This document shows positions 7,904 through 17,224 of a stretch of DNA of 63,257 bases, piece after piece (the first letter of the stretch is position 1; every line of letters starts with the position of its first letter). Source of the stretch: CAZXYS01 sp964645005 (GTDB taxonomy: Bacteria; Bacteroidota; Ignavibacteria; Kapaibacteriales; UBA2268). Both the position numbers and the translations under genes were made by a program. The notes under the pieces are model-generated. The model made no database searches. It was given only the letters and a program-made list of their open reading frames with translations, and was not told the DNA's origin. The stretch is taken from positions 1-63,257 of the forward strand of contig CAZXYS010000025.1 in the NCBI GenBank assembly GCA_964645005.1, given 5' to 3'.

Positions 7904-10546
7904 ATGAAAGATAAACTGACGCCGCTGATGCGGCAGTATAGACAAGTAAAAGCAAAATACCCGGAGACGATTCTGCTGTTCCGGCTCGGGGATTTCTTCG
8001 AGACTTTTGATGACGACGCGCTGATAACATCAAAAGTCTGCGGAATAACCCTTACCAGGCGCAATAACGGAGCTGCCGGGGAAATACCTCTTGCCGGTTT
8101 TCCGCATCACCAGCTTGATTCCTACCTGCCGAAGATAGTGCGGGCAGGCTATCGCGTGGCTGTCTGCGATCAGTTGGAAGATCCCAAACAGGCGCGCGGT
8201 ATTGTCAGGCGCGGCGTTACGGAAGTTGTCACCCCCGGCGTCGCACTTTATGAAAAATTACTCGACACCAAGAAAAATAACTATGTCGCTTCGATCACGC
8301 TGAGGAAAGAGCGTTCCGGTTTTCTGGGCTGCGGACTGGCGGCGGCAGACGTTTCCACTGGGGAATTCTTCACTATGGAAATCCCCGCCGATGACCTTAT
8401 CGAAGTGCTGGAAACCCTTTCGCCCGCTGAAATTTTGATCAATAAAGCCCAAAAAGATGATATTAATATGCAGCTCGAAGATCTCTCTATCGAGCCGTCT
8501 TTTACTCGATTGGAAGAGTGGATCTTCGATGAGGACTTCGCCCGCGACCTGTTGCTGCGACATTTTAAGACGAAGAGCCTGAAGGGCTTCGGCGTACAGA
8601 ATTTCACCTCGGGATTGGCTTCCGCCGGCGCTATCTTGCATTATCTGAGCGAAACCCAGCAAAGCAGCCTGCAGCATATCAGGAATATATATATCTTCAA
8701 CCCCTCGGAATTTATGACCCTGGATTACTCCACCCGGCGGAATCTCGAGATTACCTATTCCATCACTGAAAGCGGTAGTGAAGGCACGCTTATCTCTATT
8801 CTCGATAAGACTTCCACCGCTATGGGCGGCAGGCTTTTCAAAAAATGGATAACCCTGCCCCTGCGCAGGCTCGATCCAATTAAGCAAAGACTGGAAGCCG
8901 TTAGCGCCCTGTTCGACAATCAGGAACCGGCAGAGAAATTGAAGTCTGTCCTTATGAAAATCGGCGATCTTGAGCGGCTCATTTCCAAAGTATGCACTGG
9001 ACGAGCCAATCCGCGCGATCTCGTCTCGATTTCAGCAAGCCTGAAGCAATTACCTGCACTCAAAGAAATTATTTCCAGCTTGAGTTCCAATTATTTAAAT
9101 GAAATTTCGGAAAATATTAAAAATCTCGATGAATTAGTAGCATTGATCGATAAAGCCATTGTCGAAGAGCCTTCAACACAATTAGGCGGCGGCAATGTCT
9201 TCAATTCCGGCTATTCCGAGGAACTGGATCAATACCTCGAAGCAAAGAATTCCGGCAAAGAGTGGATAGCCAATTTCAGGGATTCCGAGCGGGAAAAGAC
9301 GGATATTCCTTCGCTGAAAGTCGGTTATAACCAGGTTTTCGGCTACTATATTGAAGTCACAAAAGTACACAGCAAAAAAGTACCCGATAATTATGTCCGC
9401 AAGCAGACTCTAACTAATGCTGAGCGCTACACCACCGACGAACTTAAGGACATTGAATCGAAGATCCTCACTGCCGAAGAAAAAATTGCAGAACTTGAAA
9501 CTGAACTCTTCACCGAACTTCGCGAAAAAGCCGCGGAACACACTGAGGATATTCAATGGAATGCGGCTTGGACAGCAGCTGTGGACTGCCTTCTTAGCTT
9601 TGCACTGGCTTCCCGCGAATTCAATTATGTAATGCCGGAGATAGATGATTCCGACACTTTAGAAATAGAGGACGGCAGGCATCCCGTTGTTGAAAAGATG
9701 CTTCCCGTCGGTGAGTCGTTCACGCCGAATTCTACAAAGCTCGATCCGGCGGAAGAGCAGATACATATAATCACCGGTCCTAACATGTCCGGTAAATCCT
9801 GCTATTTGCGGCAGGTGGCGCTGATAGTGCTGCTCGGGCAGATAGGATGCTTCGTTCCCGCGAAGAATGCGAATTTCGGGCTGGTCGACCGCATCTTCAC
9901 CCGCGTTGGCGCGCAGGACAACATAACTGCTGGCGAAAGCACCTTCCTCGTGGAAATGCACGAAGCCGCTAATATACTCAACAATGCAACACCCCGCAGC
10001 CTTGTTCTTCTCGATGAAGTCGGCCGCGGCACTGCCACTTACGACGGCATATCAATCGCCTGGGCTATCACCGAATATCTCCATAATAACATATACGCCA
10101 AGACTCTCTTCGCCACGCATTATCACGAGCTTAACGAACTCGCTTCCCGCTGCAGGAAAATATCCAATTATCAGGTGGAAGTCATCGAGGCTGGCAGTAC
10201 GATCATTTTCTCGCACAAAGTGAAGCCCGGCACAAGCGATCATTCATTCGGGATATATGTAGCGAAGATGGCTGGACTTCCCCCCGACGTACTCGACCGC
10301 TCCCAGAAAATTCTACAGACGCTGGAAAAGGGCTCGGGCAGCCTTGCCACAGCAAAAGCGGACGTAAGTTCGATAGAAACTAAACAATCCATTGAAGATT
10401 CCGAACAAATGGCTATCTTTGAATTCAGGGACGATCCACTACGGGAAAAACTTCTGTCCCTGAAGGTTAATGACCTGACGCCAATGCAGGCAATGCAGGT
10501 ACTATCGGATATTGTTAAAGAAGCGAAACGTAGGAAACGACGCTAA
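7904..10546 (+). CDS. mutS: DNA mismatch repair protein MutS
   Basis: 880 residues, the normal length for MutS. The mismatch-recognition domain opens with TPLMRQYRQVK and contains GDFFETF near residue 30, equivalent to the GDFYE motif whose Phe stacks on the mispair and whose Glu contacts it. The ATPase domain has Walker A GPNMSGKS at about residues 625-632, Walker B LLDEVGRGT, and the His switch FATHYHEL. The C-terminal region includes the helix-turn-helix dimer part (PPDVLDRSQKIL). The protein detects mismatches and recruits MutL. Its end overlaps or closely precedes the YgjP-like gene, so the two are probably co-transcribed. Confidence 0.97.
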   Translation: MKDKLTPLMRQYRQVKAKYPETILLFRLGDFFETFDDDALITSKVCGITLTRRNNGAAGEIPLAGFPHHQLDSYLPKIVRAGYRVAVCDQLEDPKQARGIVRRGVTEVVTPGVALYEKLLDTKKNNYVASITLRKERSGFLGCGLAAADVSTGEFFTMEIPADDLIEVLETLSPAEILINKAQKDDINMQLEDLSIEPSFTRLEEWIFDEDFARDLLLRHFKTKSLKGFGVQNFTSGLASAGAILHYLSETQQSSLQHIRNIYIFNPSEFMTLDYSTRRNLEITYSITESGSEGTLISILDKTSTAMGGRLFKKWITLPLRRLDPIKQRLEAVSALFDNQEPAEKLKSVLMKIGDLERLISKVCTGRANPRDLVSISASLKQLPALKEIISSLSSNYLNEISENIKNLDELVALIDKAIVEEPSTQLGGGNVFNSGYSEELDQYLEAKNSGKEWIANFRDSEREKTDIPSLKVGYNQVFGYYIEVTKVHSKKVPDNYVRKQTLTNAERYTTDELKDIESKILTAEEKIAELETELFTELREKAAEHTEDIQWNAAWTAAVDCLLSFALASREFNYVMPEIDDSDTLEIEDGRHPVVEKMLPVGESFTPNSTKLDPAEEQIHIITGPNMSGKSCYLRQVALIVLLGQIGCFVPAKNANFGLVDRIFTRVGAQDNITAGESTFLVEMHEAANILNNATPRSLVLLDEVGRGTATYDGISIAWAITEYLHNNIYAKTLFATHYHELNELASRCRKISNYQVEVIEAGSTIIFSHKVKPGTSDHSFGIYVAKMAGLPPDVLDRSQKILQTLEKGSGSLATAKADVSSIETKQSIEDSEQMAIFEFRDDPLREKLLSLKVNDLTPMQAMQVLSDIVKEAKRRKRR

Positions 10547-10550
10547 GCAA

Positions 10551-11228
10551 TTGGGTGAAATAAAGATAAATAAGATCATTCGCAGCCGGAGGAAAACCAT
10601 TGGCATCATCGTCGAGAGGGATGCATCCGTAACCGTACGCGCGCCGAAGCGCGTGCCGCTCAAGTTCATCAAAAGTTTCGTCAATGAAAAAAGCGGATGG
10701 ATAAAAAAATATCAGCACATCGCTAAAGAAAAATTCAAGGAAAACCAGCCCAAACAATTCGTCGAAGGCGAGGAATTCTACTTCATCGGGAAAAAATACC
10801 CGCTGCTATATGTCAAGAATCCCGAAGAGCCGCTAGTGCTGGACATGTTCAACTTCGTCATGGACAGGCGCCTCAAAAAATACGCCCGCGAGGTATTCAT
10901 TTCATGGTATAAAATTCACGCATATCACATTATCACCCAAAAAGTAGATTATTTCTCGCGAATCACGGGTCTGAATTACAACCGTGTAAAAATCAACAAC
11001 GCCCAAAAGCGCTGGGGTTCGTGCAGTTCCCGCGGCAATCTCAACTTTAGCTGGCGTGTGATAATGGCGCCGGAAGACGTCATCGATTACCTTATCATCC
11101 ACGAACTCGCCCATACCAAAGAGCTTAATCATTCGCCGCGATTCTGGGATATTGTCGCATACATTATGCCGGATTACGAAGATCAGGAGAAATGGCTGCG
11201 GGACAACGGACATTTGCTGCTGCTATGA
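10551..11228 (+). CDS. YgjP-like zinc metallopeptidase domain protein
   Basis: About 225 residues. The core motif is IIHELAHTKELNHSPRFW: HELAH gives two zinc ligands, and a downstream His completes the YgjP/SprT-like site. Upstream, RWGSCSSRGNLNFSWRVIMAP is the family signature. The open frame extends to a TTG at 10512 inside mutS. I place the start at the TTG at 10551, four bases after the mutS stop, which gives MGEIKINKIIRSRRK, the usual N-terminus of this family. No ATG start is available. The arrangement implies translational coupling to mutS. The physiological substrate of YgjP-type proteins is unknown to me. Confidence 0.85.
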   Translation: MGEIKINKIIRSRRKTIGIIVERDASVTVRAPKRVPLKFIKSFVNEKSGWIKKYQHIAKEKFKENQPKQFVEGEEFYFIGKKYPLLYVKNPEEPLVLDMFNFVMDRRLKKYAREVFISWYKIHAYHIITQKVDYFSRITGLNYNRVKINNAQKRWGSCSSRGNLNFSWRVIMAPEDVIDYLIIHELAHTKELNHSPRFWDIVAYIMPDYEDQEKWLRDNGHLLLL

Positions 11229-11490
11229 TATGTATTCCATATTTATTACTGTTCAATCCATGAGGTTGATCTGATAATAATTTAAGGCTTTCATCCGACT
11301 CAATTTAGGATGACAGAACCTGTCCGGACTGAACAGATTCGGAGGATGGACAATAACGACTTACGAAACTCTCGTCTACAAAAAAATTTCGCTATGAATT
11401 TATTTTATTCAATGATTTTCTTATATTATAGGTTAAAGAAAGTAAAAATTTTCTACTTTCAGTTTTTAATCATAATATTACGGAGAATTT

Positions 11491-12666
11491 ATGCAACCAG
11501 TCATTTTATCGGCAACAAGAACCCCGATCGGCGCATTTATGGGATCACTTTCCAGCAAATCAGCGCCTGAACTCGGGTCTGTAGTGATTCGCGAAGCTAT
11601 GAACAGAGCAGGTATCGGCAACGACGACGTCAATGAAGTAATCATGGGCAATGTCCTCACCGGCGGTGTGGGACAGGCGCCTGCTCGTCAGGCGATGGTA
11701 TATGCCGGGCTGCCGAAATCCGTAGAAGCAATGACGATAAATAAGGTCTGCGGCAGCGGATTGAAATCGGTAATGATAGCAGACCAGCAGATCCAATTAG
11801 GCGAAGCGGACTGCATCGTTGCCGGCGGACAGGAATCGATGACCAATGCACCTTATGCGCTTTTCAAAGCCAGAACCGGTTACCGTATGGGCAACGGAGA
11901 ATTGGTCGATCTGATGATCCATGACGGCTTATGGGATGTCTATAATAACTTCCACATGGGTTTGGCAGGAGAGCTTTGCTCGACAGAATACAAGATTTCC
12001 CGTGAAGAACAGGATGAATACGCATCCATGAGCTATCAACGCGCCCAGGAAGCCCAGAATAACGGCTGGTTCGACGAGGAGATTGTCCCCGTCGAAATCC
12101 CAAGTAAGAAAGAGACTATCAACGTTGATAAGGATGATGAACCTGGGAAGATTAAATTCGATAAGGTTGGAAAGTTAAAACCGGTTTTTAAGAAAGAAGG
12201 AACCGTAACAGCGGCTAACGCTTCTTCAATTGACGACGGCGCTTCCGCGCTGGTAGTCACTTCTGCGGAAAAAGCCGAGAAGCTCGGGCAGAAACCTATC
12301 GCCAAAATTGTGGCACATGTCTCTCACGCACAGGAACCGGAATGGTTCACAACCGCGCCGGCAACAGCGATCAAGAAAGTCCTCAAGAAAGCGAATATGA
12401 CTCTTGATCAGATCGACCTGTTCGAGGTTAACGAGGCGTTTTCGGTAGTGCCTATCGTTACAAAACAATTAGCCGAAGTAAGCTATGATAAAATGAATGT
12501 CCACGGCGGCGCTGTTGCTCTGGGACACCCGATCGGCTGCTCGGGCGCAAGAGTTCTGACCACTCTTCTGCATGCCCTGAAACAAAAAGGCGGCAAATAT
12601 GGCTTGGCAACGTTGTGTATCGGCGGCGGCGAAGCAGTCGCAATGATCGTAGAGATGGCGGAGTAA
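11491..12666 (+). CDS. Acetyl-CoA acetyltransferase (thiolase)
   Basis: 391 residues, standard for a thiolase II. The nucleophile Cys is at about residue 87 in NKVCGSGLKSV. The C-terminal active-site pieces are HGGAVALGHPIGCSGARVL (catalytic His) and LATLCIGGGEAVAM (second catalytic Cys). It condenses two acetyl-CoA to acetoacetyl-CoA or performs the reverse cleavage, in the cytoplasm. ACGGAGAA precedes the ATG at a suitable distance. It stands alone, without the other beta-oxidation genes nearby, so whether the direction is biosynthetic or degradative cannot be told. Confidence 0.93.
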   Translation: MQPVILSATRTPIGAFMGSLSSKSAPELGSVVIREAMNRAGIGNDDVNEVIMGNVLTGGVGQAPARQAMVYAGLPKSVEAMTINKVCGSGLKSVMIADQQIQLGEADCIVAGGQESMTNAPYALFKARTGYRMGNGELVDLMIHDGLWDVYNNFHMGLAGELCSTEYKISREEQDEYASMSYQRAQEAQNNGWFDEEIVPVEIPSKKETINVDKDDEPGKIKFDKVGKLKPVFKKEGTVTAANASSIDDGASALVVTSAEKAEKLGQKPIAKIVAHVSHAQEPEWFTTAPATAIKKVLKKANMTLDQIDLFEVNEAFSVVPIVTKQLAEVSYDKMNVHGGAVALGHPIGCSGARVLTTLLHALKQKGGKYGLATLCIGGGEAVAMIVEMAE

Positions 12667-12682
12667 TTTTATAGATTGGCTT

Positions 12683-12852
12683 AGATGAGGCTGACTCATA
12701 AGTCGTTTTTGTCTATCCTTCGATTCCGCCCCTGCGAAAGCGGGATTTCGCTCAACTCAACTCAGAATGACAAAAACGTGTTTTCATGGGCATGTTACAC
12801 TGGGTGTAGTCGAAGTGTGACTATTTTTCTTACTTTTGGGACAGCCTCATCT
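12683..12852. mobile_element. MITE-like non-autonomous element, copy 1
   Basis: 170 bp bounded by an imperfect 21-bp terminal inverted repeat. The outer 11 bases (AGATGAGGCTG and its complement CAGCCTCATCT) are perfect. The interior shares GTCTATCCTTCGA, TTCATGGG and TTACTTTTGGG with the copy at 16520-16658. It encodes no protein. It lies beside the ISL3 transposase remnant, but the ends do not show that ISL3 mobilised it. Confidence 0.7.
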
Positions 12853-12929
12853 GAATTTTTTAGCTGCACTCATTTTCCCGACTTCCGACCTGAATAAAAA
12901 TCTTGTTTATCTAAGTCATTGAATTTTAA

Positions 12930-13509
12930 TGAGCATTTTTGAAAATATGCAGAAAAAAATCTTCCCAACTCACAAATAGTGTTTGACCATTTTCACATAG
13001 TTAAAAATGTACAACGACAAGTTGACTGATTTAAGAAGAGAAGTGTACAATAATGAGAAAGATGCAGATAAAAAAAACTCTGAAAGGCACTCGCTGGATT
13101 CTTTTAAAGAACACAGAAAACCTTAAAGATGACAATGATGAGAAAAGACGATTACTGGCTGCAATAAAGCTTAATGAGCCATTAGCAATGGCTTATTACC
13201 TGAAAGAAGAATTAAAACAAATCTGGCGGCAGGAAAGTAGAAAAGAAGCTCAAAAGGTATTAGGAAAATGGATTGCAACGGCAAAGAGTTCAGGGATAAA
13301 AATATTGGAAAAGTTTGCAGAAACGTTACTAAATCATCGGGATGGAATTTTGAACTGGTATGAACATAATATTTCAACAGGTCCCTTAGAAGGTCTTAAC
13401 AACAAAATAAAAGTTATGAAAAGATTAGCATTATGGATATAGAGATATGGATTTTTTTAAACTCAAAATCTATTCATTACATAAGAAAAAGTACGCATTA
13501 ATCGGTTGA
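12930..13509 (+). pseudogene. ISL3-family transposase fragment with several frameshifts
   Basis: The 3' part of an ISL3 transposase can be followed across three frames. 12961-12999 reads LPNSQIVFDHFHIVK; a shift then gives KMYNDKLTDLRREVYNNEK; a second shift in an A-run near 13074 gives KTLKGTRWILLKNTENLK and continues to STGPLEGLNNKIKVMKR. A third shift near 13430 is needed to reach YGYRDMDFFKLKIYSLHKKK and the stop at 13509. The motifs FDHFHIVK and GPLEGLNNKIKxMKR are classic for the DDE_Tnp_ISL3 catalytic domain. The N-terminal half is missing. The left boundary is approximate. Confidence 0.88.
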
Positions 13510-13740
13510 ACCTTTTTATTTTATTGACAGAGAAATATATAAATTATTATCATTATTTAAAATCTAAAAATTACTTTAGCAAATCTCTCCCCCTCACACA
13601 CAAACATGATGTCAATAATTCCTTCAATTCAAACTCTTATCAACTTTATCCGTTAGCCTTTAACCTTTTACCCTTCTTACATTCAAATTTTATTCTTAGT
13701 TTTGTCAAATAAAAATTCTGTAATTTAAAAGAGGAACAGT

Positions 13741-14832
13741 ATGGCTGGAAAAGCTGGCAATATTGAGGAACTGCAGCGCTACGACCGCGATGACATGTTT
13801 TCCGTAATAAAAAAATTCCCCAAACAGGTTAAAGAAGCCTGCGAGATCGGCAATAAATGCCCCGCTTTCAAGAAATCGCCTAAAATCACGAAGATAGTCG
13901 TTCTCGGTATGGGGGGCTCGGCTATCGGCGGCGACCTGATCCGCTCGTATGCCGCAGCAACGCTTGGCGCAGACAACCTGCAAATCCTCATCAACAGGAA
14001 CTATTCGCTGCCTGCCTTCGTGGATAAGGATACGCATGTCATAGCCAGTTCCTACTCGGGTAATACCGAAGAAACCCTCACCGCCTTCGACGAAGCTGTG
14101 AAACGCACGAAAAATATTATGGTCATAAGCTCAGGCGGCGAACTAACTAAGAAAGCCGAAGCAAAAAAGCTCCCCGTCATCCAAATCCCCGGCGGACTCC
14201 AGCCACGGGCGGCGCTTGGTTACTCGTTCTTCCCATTAATCTATATGCTTATGCGCAGCGGCGCCTTTGAAAATAAAGCCGTAAAAGAAACAGAATCAGC
14301 TATCGAAGAAACTCAATCCATTATTGAAGTAAAATCAAAGGAATATTCAAGACTCGCAGCTCAGAATCCCGCTGTAAATCTCGCATCGAAACTTTACGGA
14401 AAAATCCCGGCTATTTACTCTTCGATCGACCGGCTGGATACGGTAAACCTGCGCTGGCGCGGTCAGATACAGGAAAATGCTAAAAATGCCGTTTACGGCA
14501 ATTACCTGCCGGAAATGAACCATAACGAGATCAATGCATGGTCGCATCCGGATTCCATCCGCAAAAGCGGCGTCCCTGTTTTCCTGACTGATCCCGATGA
14601 CAATCCTAAAATAGCTAAGAGATTCGAAGCGCTCGAACTTATTCTCAAGGAAAAAGGCTATAAGATACTCAAGCCGGAAACAACCGGTAAACATTTGCTG
14701 ACACGGATGTTCGAGCTGATCTATCTCGCCGATTGGACAAGTTATTATCTGGCGCTGCTGAATCGCGTAAATCCAACGCCTATCCCGCTGATAGACAGAT
14801 TAAAGGAATTTCTTGCGAAGAATAAGGCATAA
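13741..14832 (+). CDS. Bifunctional phosphoglucose/phosphomannose isomerase (SIS domain)
   Basis: 363 residues. The first SIS domain has VVLGMGGSAIGGDLIRSY and the loop SSYSGNTEETL, which binds the sugar phosphate. IPGGLQPRAALGYSF marks the link to the second domain, and PEMNHNEINAW carries the Glu and His of this family (TIGR02128-type). The enzyme interconverts glucose 6-phosphate or mannose 6-phosphate with fructose 6-phosphate in central metabolism. GAGGAA lies upstream of the ATG. It converges with the MlaE gene after only 11 nt. Confidence 0.92.
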   Translation: MAGKAGNIEELQRYDRDDMFSVIKKFPKQVKEACEIGNKCPAFKKSPKITKIVVLGMGGSAIGGDLIRSYAAATLGADNLQILINRNYSLPAFVDKDTHVIASSYSGNTEETLTAFDEAVKRTKNIMVISSGGELTKKAEAKKLPVIQIPGGLQPRAALGYSFFPLIYMLMRSGAFENKAVKETESAIEETQSIIEVKSKEYSRLAAQNPAVNLASKLYGKIPAIYSSIDRLDTVNLRWRGQIQENAKNAVYGNYLPEMNHNEINAWSHPDSIRKSGVPVFLTDPDDNPKIAKRFEALELILKEKGYKILKPETTGKHLLTRMFELIYLADWTSYYLALLNRVNPTPIPLIDRLKEFLAKNKA

Positions 14833-14843
14833 TCTTTTAAAAA

Positions 14844-15623
14844 CTAAATCACATACCCGAACAGCGCATCAAGCAGCAATATCAACGCTGCCGACAGGGT
14901 AAACGACCGCACCGTCGAATTACCTACACCCTCGGCACCGCCAGTAGTCTTGAAACCGACGTGACAGCCTATAAGCGCAGTCACTCCGCCGAAGAGAAAT
15001 GATTTAGAAAGACTAATAATTACTTCACTCATTTTGAAGAATTTCTGCACCGAGCCAAAGAATTCATGCGTTGTAAATTCAAATTTCACCGCCGTCAGAA
15101 TATAAGCGCCAATCATCGCTACAACATTGGAAAAAACCGCCAAAATAGGCATCATAATCAGCGCAGCCAAAATACGCGGCATCCCGAGAAAGCGATTCTT
15201 GTCAATAGCCATCATTTCGAGGGCATCAATCTGCTCTGTGACTTTCATGGTGCCGAGCTGCGCCGCCATCGAACCGCCTACACGACCGGCAATGACGAGT
15301 GCAGTAAGCACAGGCGTCAGTTCAGTGAAGACAGCCGTAGCAATTGATGCGCCCATAAACGGACGCGCAATTCCTATAAGATTGAATTTCGAAAACAGCA
15401 GCGATGCCTGCAGCGCTGCGATAGCGCCGGTAAACGAGCCGATAAGTATAACCAGCGGCAGCGAATCTGCGCCGATGACACTCATTTGTTCGACAACAAT
15501 TTTCCTGTCTTTTCCTGCACGGGGGAAATATCGCAATATATTGAAGAATAATATAGTTATCTCGCCGTACTCACGGATAAAATTGATAACGCTTCTGCCA
15601 ATTCCGGCTAATAATGTCTTCAT
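14844..15623 (-). CDS. MlaE-family ABC transporter permease
   Basis: 259 residues, mostly hydrophobic, with five or six membrane segments. Family marks are EQMSVIGADSLPLVILIGSFTGAI near the N-terminus, the central RVGGSMAAQLGTMKVTEQIDALEMM with the conserved glutamates facing the cytoplasm, and the end GCHVGFKTTGGAEGVGNSTVRSF. MlaE moves phospholipids between the inner and outer membranes with MlaF (ATPase), MlaD and MlaB. The partner genes are not adjacent here, so the ATPase and MCE-domain subunits must lie outside the window or elsewhere. It diverges from a DUF481 barrel gene. Confidence 0.93.
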   Translation of the reverse strand: MKTLLAGIGRSVINFIREYGEITILFFNILRYFPRAGKDRKIVVEQMSVIGADSLPLVILIGSFTGAIAALQASLLFSKFNLIGIARPFMGASIATAVFTELTPVLTALVIAGRVGGSMAAQLGTMKVTEQIDALEMMAIDKNRFLGMPRILAALIMMPILAVFSNVVAMIGAYILTAVKFEFTTHEFFGSVQKFFKMSEVIISLSKSFLFGGVTALIGCHVGFKTTGGAEGVGNSTVRSFTLSAALILLLDALFGYVI

Positions 15624-15684
15624 TTTTAATATTATTTTTTAATTTGTAATTGTTCCAAGTGTAACTTAAAACAGAAAGTAAATT

Positions 15685-16458
15685 ATGAAAAATATACCGA
15701 TTTTATTAATATTTATTTTATTCTCGATAGCAAAAGTATATTCGCAGGTGAATACCGAGACATTGCGGAAGTCCGATCTCGAAGAAGGCTGGCATAATAC
15801 CATATCTCTGAATTTCGGTCTGAACAAGGGCAATTCGAACTTCGTCACTGTCAATGCCGGGCTGCGCTCGGATTACCGCAAAGACCGCTTTTACTCTTTC
15901 CTCAGCAGCAGCGTCGAATACAAGGAAGGTAATGACAAACTCATATCCAGCAAGGGCTTTGCTCATCTTCGCGGCATTTATACTTTGACCGAGCTATTAC
16001 ATCCTGAGATATTTATCCAGAAGCAGTATAATAAGTTCATCTTTCTCAAGGATCGCAACCTCGCGGGCGGCGGAATGCGCCTGCTGCTGGTCAACAGGCG
16101 ATATGAAAAGGACAGCGTTTCCAAGCTGCGATTATACCTGGGCATCGGCGCGATGTACGAGAATGAGGTTTTCATCAAAGACATAGCCCAGGAAACGCAC
16201 CTGCTGCGCTCTACAAATTACGTTAATTTCCGCTGGATAATCGATCCCCGTTTGCAAGTCCAGTTTACCTCTTATTTCCAATTCGACACCGGCAGATTTC
16301 ACGACTGCCGCGTGCTAAGCGAAAGCACGCTATCCTTCAGCATAACGGAAGCCCTTAAATTCAGCGTCAGTGTCAACTATCGCTTCGACAACGAACCGCC
16401 GAAAGATATCAAGAAATATGATTTAGAGGTGTTGAATGGGATAAGTGTTTTGTTTTAG
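15685..16458 (+). CDS. DUF481 outer-membrane beta-barrel protein
   Basis: 257 residues with a signal peptide (MKNIPILLIFILFSIAKVYSQ). The mature part is a run of alternating beta strands typical of DUF481/YdiY: WHNTISLNFGLNKGNSNFVTVNAGLRSDYRKDR in outline, later EIFIQKQYNKFIFLKDRNLAGGGMRLLLV, and a terminal strand ending in the hydrophobic pattern expected for barrel insertion. Members are small outer-membrane barrels, and some are induced by acid or salt. A role as a channel or structural barrel is inferred only. Confidence 0.8.
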   Translation: MKNIPILLIFILFSIAKVYSQVNTETLRKSDLEEGWHNTISLNFGLNKGNSNFVTVNAGLRSDYRKDRFYSFLSSSVEYKEGNDKLISSKGFAHLRGIYTLTELLHPEIFIQKQYNKFIFLKDRNLAGGGMRLLLVNRRYEKDSVSKLRLYLGIGAMYENEVFIKDIAQETHLLRSTNYVNFRWIIDPRLQVQFTSYFQFDTGRFHDCRVLSESTLSFSITEALKFSVSVNYRFDNEPPKDIKKYDLEVLNGISVLF

Positions 16459-16519
16459 GATATCATCGTGTATAGTTAATTAAACCCGGAAAATTCATTA
16501 GAAGAATTCCCTAATCCCT

Positions 16520-16658
16520 AAATGAGGCTTACTCAAAAGTTGTTTTGTCTATCCTTCGACTCCGCTCAGTGTGAACAAAACAAGCATTCATGGGAGTGTC
16601 ATTGTGAGCGGAGTCGAACTATGACCACAGTTTCTTACTTTTGGGGTCGCCCTCACTT
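16520..16658. mobile_element. MITE-like non-autonomous element, copy 2
   Basis: 139 bp with terminal inverted repeats related to copy 1: left end AAATGAGGCTTACTCAAAAG, right end starting ACTTTTGGGGTCGCCC. Its interior, TTTTGTCTATCCTTCGACTC, matches copy 1. The right end abuts mosaic repeat block B. Confidence 0.65.
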
Positions 16659-17090
16659 TCAGTGTAATAAGAAATTCTTACACCCTTCTCCCGCCGGGAG
16701 AAGGGCTGGGGATGAGGGGGAACAAGAGATTATATTTGTTCTAATGCAATATCCCATCTAACACTTTTGAAAGCACAGGTTTCCCATAGGGTTATCCCAT
16801 ATTTTTCATTAGATTATTCTTTCAACAGCATAAACAATTTAACACTAAGAAATTAACCACCCCTTCTTTTCCCCTCCTTAGTAAGGAGGGGAATGAAGCC
16901 GAAGGCTTTACGGGGCGGTTCTTCTAAAATGATGAATTGTAATTTGTTAGCAGCACTGAAGAGTTCTAATGCAATATCCGGGTTTAAGTTATTTCATTTC
17001 CTTTTTGCAACAAAGTGCTTTAGCACTTTGCAGCGAGCAAGCAAATCTAAATTAACAGCAAGCTAAAGCTTGCTTTAGCAAGGTTTTATA
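16659..17090. repeat. Mosaic intergenic repeat block B
   Basis: No gene lies between 16459 and 17224. 16670-16730 repeats the CCCTTCTCCC hairpin unit of block A. 16750-16795 and 16873-16971 recur as reverse complement within 52425-52560. 17011-17030 is a perfect palindrome (CAAAGTGC, loop TTTA, GCACTTTG), whose counterpart is at 52172-52191. 17058-17082 holds two overlapping palindromes (GCAAGC/TAAA/GCTTGC and CTTGC/TTTA/GCAAG). 17099-17112 carries a short piece of the MITE left end (GATGAGGCTGTC). Confidence 0.75.
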
Positions 17091-17224
17091 ATTTATTGGA
17101 TGAGGCTGTCGGAATATTCGGAATGAATGAAATTTGTTGAAAATCAATTAGTAAATGATATTATTTCATCTTTCCAACTTGATTAATGAATCTTTGTGGA
17201 TTTCCCAAAAGTCTATTTTATTAA

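Noticed and set aside
13506..13712. 68-codon plus-strand frame before the isomerase gene
   Set aside because: It begins at the end of the ISL3 fragment and has no domain or ribosome-binding site.
17011..17082. CRISPR-like repetition
   Set aside because: The palindromes are few, irregularly spaced and have different stems, with no uniform spacers and no cas genes in the window.
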